A stretch of DNA of 64,000 bases from Phoebastria nigripes (Eukaryota; Chordata; Aves; Procellariiformes; Diomedeidae): positions 538,230 to 602,229 of the forward strand of contig JAYKAV010002926.1 in assembly GCA_035582835.1 (NCBI GenBank). Direction: 5' to 3'. Below the pieces are notes generated by a model that was given only the letters and a program-made list of their open reading frames with translations, was not told the DNA's origin and did not search any database. The translations under genes were made by a program, and so were the position numbers. Below, piece after piece: positions 59,501 through 64,000 of the stretch (its first letter is position 1; every line of letters starts with the position of its first letter).

Positions 59501-61386
59501 TCCAGCAAAAGGGGTTGCAGCACACCAGCCCTTTAGCGCCTATGGATCATGGCAAGCAGCCACCTAGACCGCGTTACAAGTATGTTGTGCTCATCCTGCA
59601 GATTGGAGGGGAAACTGGTTTGAGTTTCCTGGTGCTCCTTCTCAGCTGTTCCTTGTTAGCATCTCGTGTATTGGACGTAAAATGCCCAACTAATCCATTT
59701 GTCCACACGTTTTCAGTAGGAGAGCTGAAAGGATGCTGGGGTTGGCTGGGGAGGCTCCCAAGAGGAGGGTGTGGAGGTGAAGAAAGTGAGTAGAAATAGG
59801 ATTACCTGAGTGTTTGTACAAGCTTTCGCAGAGACCACGCACATGCAAACTTCCCTTCAGCCTGAAGGAAGGGGAGGGAAGCACCCCTCTCCCCTTACTC
59901 CCACCACTATGGAAGCCACTTGTTCCTCACAGGTCCCAGTATGGGCCAGTTCTGTGCATTGGTATAGCAGAAGGAACTGGGATAACCCTAGGTATGGGCC
60001 AAGAGAGGAAGGGTCCCAGTGTGGCTCCCCTGTCTGTTGGAGGCTACAGAAGGACATACTCTGCAGCAGAAAGTGTCCTTTCAACAGCCTGGTTGGCTTG
60101 TCACCAAGTTATCAGACAACTATTCAGTGGCCACTGATATTGCAACAGAGCAAGAAGTAGCCATTGCATTGCGCCACTTGATTGCACAGCTAAGTGATGC
60201 GGGGAACGAGCCCTTTGACTTTCTGTATAGCACAGGGGGTTACTTCACCCCCCCCACCCCGAGATTTCTAGATAACAATGCTGAAGCTGAAAATTAAAAA
60301 ATGCTAATGTCCTTGTTAAAGCCAGATTCAATATTTTAAAGCATAAGAGGATCATATATCTGTTGTACTCCAGAGCTTGAGGGCATGAGCTGCCTAAAAT
60401 GAAAGCCTGCTTTCCAGCATTGTCTGATTTGTTATTAATACGTGTAAAATGAAGGGGAGGTTTCAGAGCTTATCTGAGGGCTTGAGGAACAGGCTTGGCT
60501 ATGCTTTTCTGGCAGCATCCTCTGATATAAGGGTAGGTGAAAAGCAATATCATTTGATAGTACCAGCAAGGGAGAGGCATAGGGCCAAGTGGCCTATAGC
60601 ACCCCCTGAGAGAGAGGCAAAGCCTATTTCTGGTCTGATGCTAAATATCTAGAAACAATTTTAGAAAAAATAAACATCTATCATTTGAACTAATAATTTG
60701 GATTCTTGGCCGAAGACAGGTAGCAACTAGAGCTGTCTATAAACAGCAACAGCACCTGTCTAGCTTTTCTCTCCTCGTCCTGGTTTTCTCAATGCTGAGT
60801 GCTCTTATCTACCCTTCATTCAGGAGAAACTAATGATGTCTTAGCACTTCACAGGCNTGTTGTGTTTAAGGGCTAGCACCATAGAGAGATTTACAGATAA
60901 AACCACTAGACTTTAATACCTTCTCACAGATGGTCCTCTTTTCCTGCCCAGTTGTAAAATCTCNGTGAGAAACAAAACCTGCATTACTGCCTAAGCTTTC
61001 ACTTCACCCTCACCCTCAGGAAACCCTCCAGAAACCAGACTTTGTCCTGACCACAGCAGCCTGCTTCCTATGCAATACCCACCTCTGGAAATGTGTGCAG
61101 CAGCGACTGGGAGAGCAACAGCCCTGGTGCTGAACAAAGCAGAGCTCATGGAGGCAGAACCCAGGGGCTCAGCCACACTTCCCTCAACTTCATCTGCTTT
61201 TCACAGCTTGCATGCTGCTATTTTCCCCGCTACACAAAAGCAAATGAAAGGGGCAGAGGAGAAATAAGGTTGCTAACAGCACCAAGACTTACTTTGCATA
61301 AGATTATACATCACGATGCATCCCCCGCCGCTGAACAGTCCCATGAAAACAGCCATTTGCTGCAGTTTTCTTAGAGAAGCTGGCAT
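53424..61386 (-). CDS. COA1: COA1 (MITRAC15), cytochrome c oxidase assembly factor 1, whole coding region (4 exons)
   Basis: Minus-strand coding exons 61386-61293, 58362-58211, 56281-56205 and 53520-53424 join in frame (420 bases, 139 residues plus stop; human about 146). All borders are GT-AG. The protein starts [10 protein letters not shown], has one hydrophobic helix (about residues 11-30), then a soluble domain with [50 protein letters not shown] and [12 protein letters not shown]. These match the COA1/TIM21-like fold of the inner-membrane factor that helps assemble respiratory complexes IV and I. It lies tail-to-tail with STK17A, as in mammals. It is clearly diverged but shows no stop or frameshift. 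Confidence 0.93.
53521..56204 (-). other. COA1: COA1 intron before last exon
   Basis: It is a 2.68 kb intron (GTGCGT donor, TGTGTCAG acceptor). It contains a poly(T)/poly(A) junction near 54523-54546 and a poly(T) at about 54962. It holds only chance ORFs, up to 104 codons on the plus strand. No transposon was recognised. Confidence 0.85.
56205..56281 (-). CDS. COA1: COA1 third coding exon
   Basis: This is a short 77-base exon with acceptor CATCTGCAG and donor GTGCGT. It encodes [20 protein letters not shown] then DHSRQ and two bases of Cys108. It matches the KIPVSGSKSEGLLYV segment of human COA1. It has no ATG-initiated ORF of useful length, so it is easily missed. Its phases (0 in, 2 out) fit both neighbours exactly. 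Confidence 0.92.
56282..58210 (-). other. COA1: COA1 intron with old CR1 remnant
   Basis: It is a 1.93 kb intron (GTAACG donor, CTGCAG acceptor). A likely ancient CR1 3' end occupies about 57840-57985. Nothing else was recognised. Confidence 0.85.
57840..57985 (+). mobile_element. Probable ancient CR1 3' remnant
   Basis: The pattern 'gatggatcttgatatg ... agcaggagggggattgactg atttgggaggtccctt ggcattctgtgat' matches the layout of a CR1 3' UTR (GGACTAGATGACC, AGGTCCCTTCC, ATTCTRTGAT) with many differences. Boundaries are approximate. It lies antisense to COA1. Confidence 0.55.
58211..58362 (-). CDS. COA1: COA1 second coding exon
   Basis: It has minus-strand acceptor CTCACCTAG and donor GTAACG. 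Two bases complete Lys32, then 50 codons [20 protein letters not shown] to [11 protein letters not shown], ending in phase 0. It corresponds to human FHSRALYYKLAVEQLQSHPE through DAKL. The conserved EALGxPPL core is present. The end (NRVDTERAQ) departs from mammalian NFVDIVDAKL. Confidence 0.93.
58363..61292 (-). other. COA1: COA1 intron after first coding exon
   Basis: It is a 2.93 kb intron (GTAAGT donor, CACCTAG acceptor). A poly(A) run (about 58422-58440, plus strand) lies near the acceptor side. Two comparatively long plus-strand ORFs lie inside (59185-59793, 202 codons; 60019-60297, 92 codons) with no recognisable homology. Confidence 0.85.
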
Positions 61387-61395
61387 TTTTCCTCC
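61293..61395 (-). CDS. COA1: COA1 first identified coding exon (start ATG at 61386)
   Basis: Acceptor TTTTCAG ends at 61396. The exon reads nine in-frame bases (Gly-Gly-Lys) and then ATG, encoding [31 protein letters not shown] plus one base of Lys32, before donor GTAAGT. It aligns with human MPLGARILFHGVFYAGGFAIVYYLIQK and contains the single transmembrane helix. The human protein has about 12 further residues upstream of this Met. The nine-base in-frame leader leaves room for a similar extension from an upstream exon, which I could not find. The start at 61386 is therefore the minimal choice. Confidence 0.88.
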
Positions 61396-64000
61396 CTGAA
61401 AAGGGAAGACATTTGTTGTAAAAGAAGAAAGCTAAAGGGTTATTTCCCCCCTCCTCCTCTTTCCTAAAAGCCCTTTCCAACCAGGCCTGAATGAAAGCGC
61501 AGTGCACAGGCATCGGGCTCTCGCTTGCTGGGGCCCCACCGTGCGCCCAGAAGGAAGGGTGGTGAGAACAGAGCAAACTGGGGACCCAGCCGGGTTGAAT
61601 GTGTTTATTCAACTTCTTTTACTGATGCCACCACTTTGCTAATTGCCGAGAAGAAAATGACCTCCCCGGTGTGGCCAGGGGCCAGTGCCATGGCACATTG
61701 TTGCAGGGGCTCCTGGTGCCTGTGCGCTTGCTCGCACACTGCAAGCATTGAAGCTCCAGGGGCTGGATTTCTCTCTCGAGTAAACTCCTCTAAAGTAAAC
61801 ACACTCGCGGCAGGACTGGATTTGGCCTGGAGTGGTGAGGGACAGAGCCAAGCCAGCGCTGTGCCAGCAAAGATAATGGAGCCAGGGTGTGTGTATTCTG
61901 TTGTGTTGTTTTTTTCCCAAGCCATGGATAAACAGGAAGGCTCTTGCAAGCTGTTTTTCTTCCTTCCTGCACCCCCCCCAGCTCAAGCTTGCCCTTTTAA
62001 TGAGTCACAATTTTGGCATTTGAATGAATGACCCAGCAGAATAAGAAACACCTCTGAGAAAGTCAATCCACTAAACACTTCCACAGTTTGGGTAAGAGGG
62101 GGACCGTGTGGCCTGAAGAGCCTGAGCTAATGCTCCTGCCCACAGCAGGTTAGTAGGAGTCAAGCTGAGTCGTCAGTGGGAGAGTAGCACGTTGCTTCAG
62201 GCTGTGGCAGGACAGGACTTGACTGAGCATCCGAGTATCAGCTTATGCTCTTGCTTCTCTCGCAGCTGGGATGGTAGGGAGGAATGGCCTTGACAGCAAC
62301 TGGGGGCGGAAATTAGCCAAAGGCAGCCCTTTTCGATGTAGGCACATAGATATCTGAATACTTGGCGAAGCTGTATGGGATTTCTAATCCCAAGGCTTCA
62401 CACCTCGATCCTTGTGCCATGATGGTGTGACTTAAGTGTTACACTCAGTGAGAGCTGGTTAATAAACCAAGGCCCAAACCAGTTACAGAAATGTGACCTA
62501 GGCAAGGCTGTTTGAGTCCTGTTGTGAAAACCACCTCTAGCATCCCTCAGGTATGCGTTAGTCAGGTATTGCTCAGCCGACAACCACAGTTTAGAGAGGG
62601 TGGAGAGGCAAATGTCAGGACTCTTTCCCGTCGTGGCCAGGTCACGGTGACACAGGCAGCCTCCCTCTGCTCACCGCTCTGCTGACATGCCTGTACGCCA
62701 TCTCTTGCATCCTCTCGCCCAAGGGAAACCGTGAATACAACCCAGGTACAATTTTCATCTACTGCCCTGTCGGCACTAGCATTCAATCGTAATGCACGCT
62801 ATCCCTTAGTTGAAGGCTTTCCCTGTTAACTAGTTCCCTTGATTTTAAGAGCTCTTAATGTTTAAGTTTACTGTTTAATTTACTTCAGATTTATGGATGG
62901 CTAGTAATGGTAGTGACCCAGAGAAGCATGTGGGTAGTATATCTGTTTTATGCCCCCAAATCCCCAAATTGTGCCATTGGTACAGTCAGTCATCATCTCT
63001 CTCACTCCTGATCTGTTTCTCTGATAAGTTTTCTTCTTCACTTCCCCTGGGGAACTTGAGTGGCGTGAGAAGTTGCAGCAGAGGAAGTACAAGTGTGCTT
63101 TTACAGAGAAATGGCAGCGGTCGTTTCACAAGGACAGCAAGTTTTCTGCTCGCCCGCTTGTGTTTGCAACTTTCCTTAAATCGCAATTTATAACATTATT
63201 TTCCTCCCCTCAAACTGCAAAATCTGATTAATAACCCAGCTTCCCGTAAGATCTCTCCAGCCAGGAGGAGGATCTGACACCAACACCACATAACAGGGAA
63301 GAAAAAAAAAGGTGGTAAATCTGGAAAGTGGATCAGATATAACAGGCTGTGACCCGCGGCATTTGTTTTTGCCCCTTTCAAAGCTGCGACCAAGCAAAAT
63401 TTGCTTTCTGTGATGAAATTCAGGGTAATTGAATGCAAATGTCTGGGGGTGGGGGGTGCTGCCGGCAGTTTGCTGAGTAAAAGTGGGAAGACGCGGAGCT
63501 CTTGCACCAGCGAGGAGGTTTTGACCGAGGCTCAGGGGACCTGCCTAGCAAAGGGCGGAAATTAGAGGCTCTGCAACTCGCTGTCAGCGGGTTTGAGGTT
63601 TGTTAGGTCTCACGGTCTGCTCGCACCCAAACAAGGGGGATGGAAAGTAAGAAGAGCTTCATGCTGATCGGTCACAGGCTTGTGCACGCTCTCATCACCA
63701 CCTCCGCTTGCAGCAGGTCAGCAGCTGCAAGCACCCTGATGGTACCGTGCTGAGATGGTGCCATCTGGCAAGGGAGCTTAGCAGCTGAGAAATGGTGATC
63801 CTGGTAAGCACTGCTGCCCCATGCAGCACTTCTGGCTGCTCCTGATGTGCTGCCNCTGCCTGCAGCTGTCGCACATTCCTGGTCCTAGTGAGGCAGGGAT
63901 GTGGGGGGCTGAGGTGCACCCAAGTTGCGCTGCCTGCACCAGCTCTGCGAAGGTCCTCATTGCTGTAACAGGGAGAATACCTCCATTGCTTGCTTTTGGT
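61396..64000. other. Region upstream of COA1 coding exons
   Basis: It should contain part of the COA1 5' UTR intron(s). I could not identify an untranslated first exon, a CpG-island promoter, or exons of the next syntenic gene expected from mammals (BLVRA). ORFs up to 168 codons (61525-62031, plus) look like chance. Moderately GC-rich stretches near 63450-63560 have some CpG but are not a clear island. Confidence 0.5.

Noticed and set aside
61525..62031. 168-codon plus-strand open frame upstream of COA1
   Set aside because: It has no recognisable domain, and long antisense frames of 114-115 codons in the same place suggest chance openness.
61396..64000. BLVRA or a COA1 first exon at the right edge
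   Set aside because: BLVRA is expected from mammalian synteny, but no matching protein segment is visible, and no clear CpG-island first exon was found.

Overview
This window is vertebrate nuclear DNA from a bird. The evidence is split, intron-rich genes with GT-AG borders, a CpG island at one promoter, CR1 LINE 3' ends, and an endogenous-retrovirus LTR of a type common in neoavian genomes. Three genes are recognised from their translated exons, in the order and orientation I recall for human 7p14-p13: HECW1 (+), STK17A (+), COA1 (-). The LTR type and an apparently intact COA1 argue for a non-galliform bird. The species cannot be named from the sequence. Isolated single n bases every kilobase or so indicate a draft assembly.

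Layout. 1-6853 is the last intron of HECW1, with a decayed CR1 copy at about 1370-2260. 6854-6965 is the terminal coding exon of HECW1, which carries the catalytic cysteine of its HECT ubiquitin-ligase domain. Its 3' UTR probably runs to about 7.3 kb or 9.6 kb. 9.6-18.0 kb is intergenic, with no gene that I can support. A CpG island at about 18040-19060 covers the STK17A promoter and exon 1. STK17A then occupies 18552-43382 as seven coding exons, which splice in frame to a 410-residue kinase. Its 3' UTR follows, with candidate poly(A) signals at 43.5, 44.9 and 47.2 kb. 47.4-53.1 kb is intergenic, with a solo LTR (47441-47990) and a CR1 fragment (about 50205-50630). COA1 lies on the minus strand, with four coding exons between 61386 and 53424 giving a 139-residue protein. 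61.4-64.0 kb is its upstream region, where I could not place 5' UTR exons.

Function. The genes are neighbours by ancestral synteny, not a pathway: a neuronal E3 ubiquitin ligase, a DAPK-family apoptosis-related Ser/Thr kinase, and a mitochondrial cytochrome c oxidase assembly factor. I see no prokaryotic, viral-defence or novel multi-gene system. The points most worth a second look are the intact but diverged COA1, the HECW1 catalytic Cys placed right at the last splice acceptor, the near-invariant STK17A C-terminal tail, the LTR with promoter signals aimed antisense to STK17A, and candidate noncoding regulatory segments in two introns.
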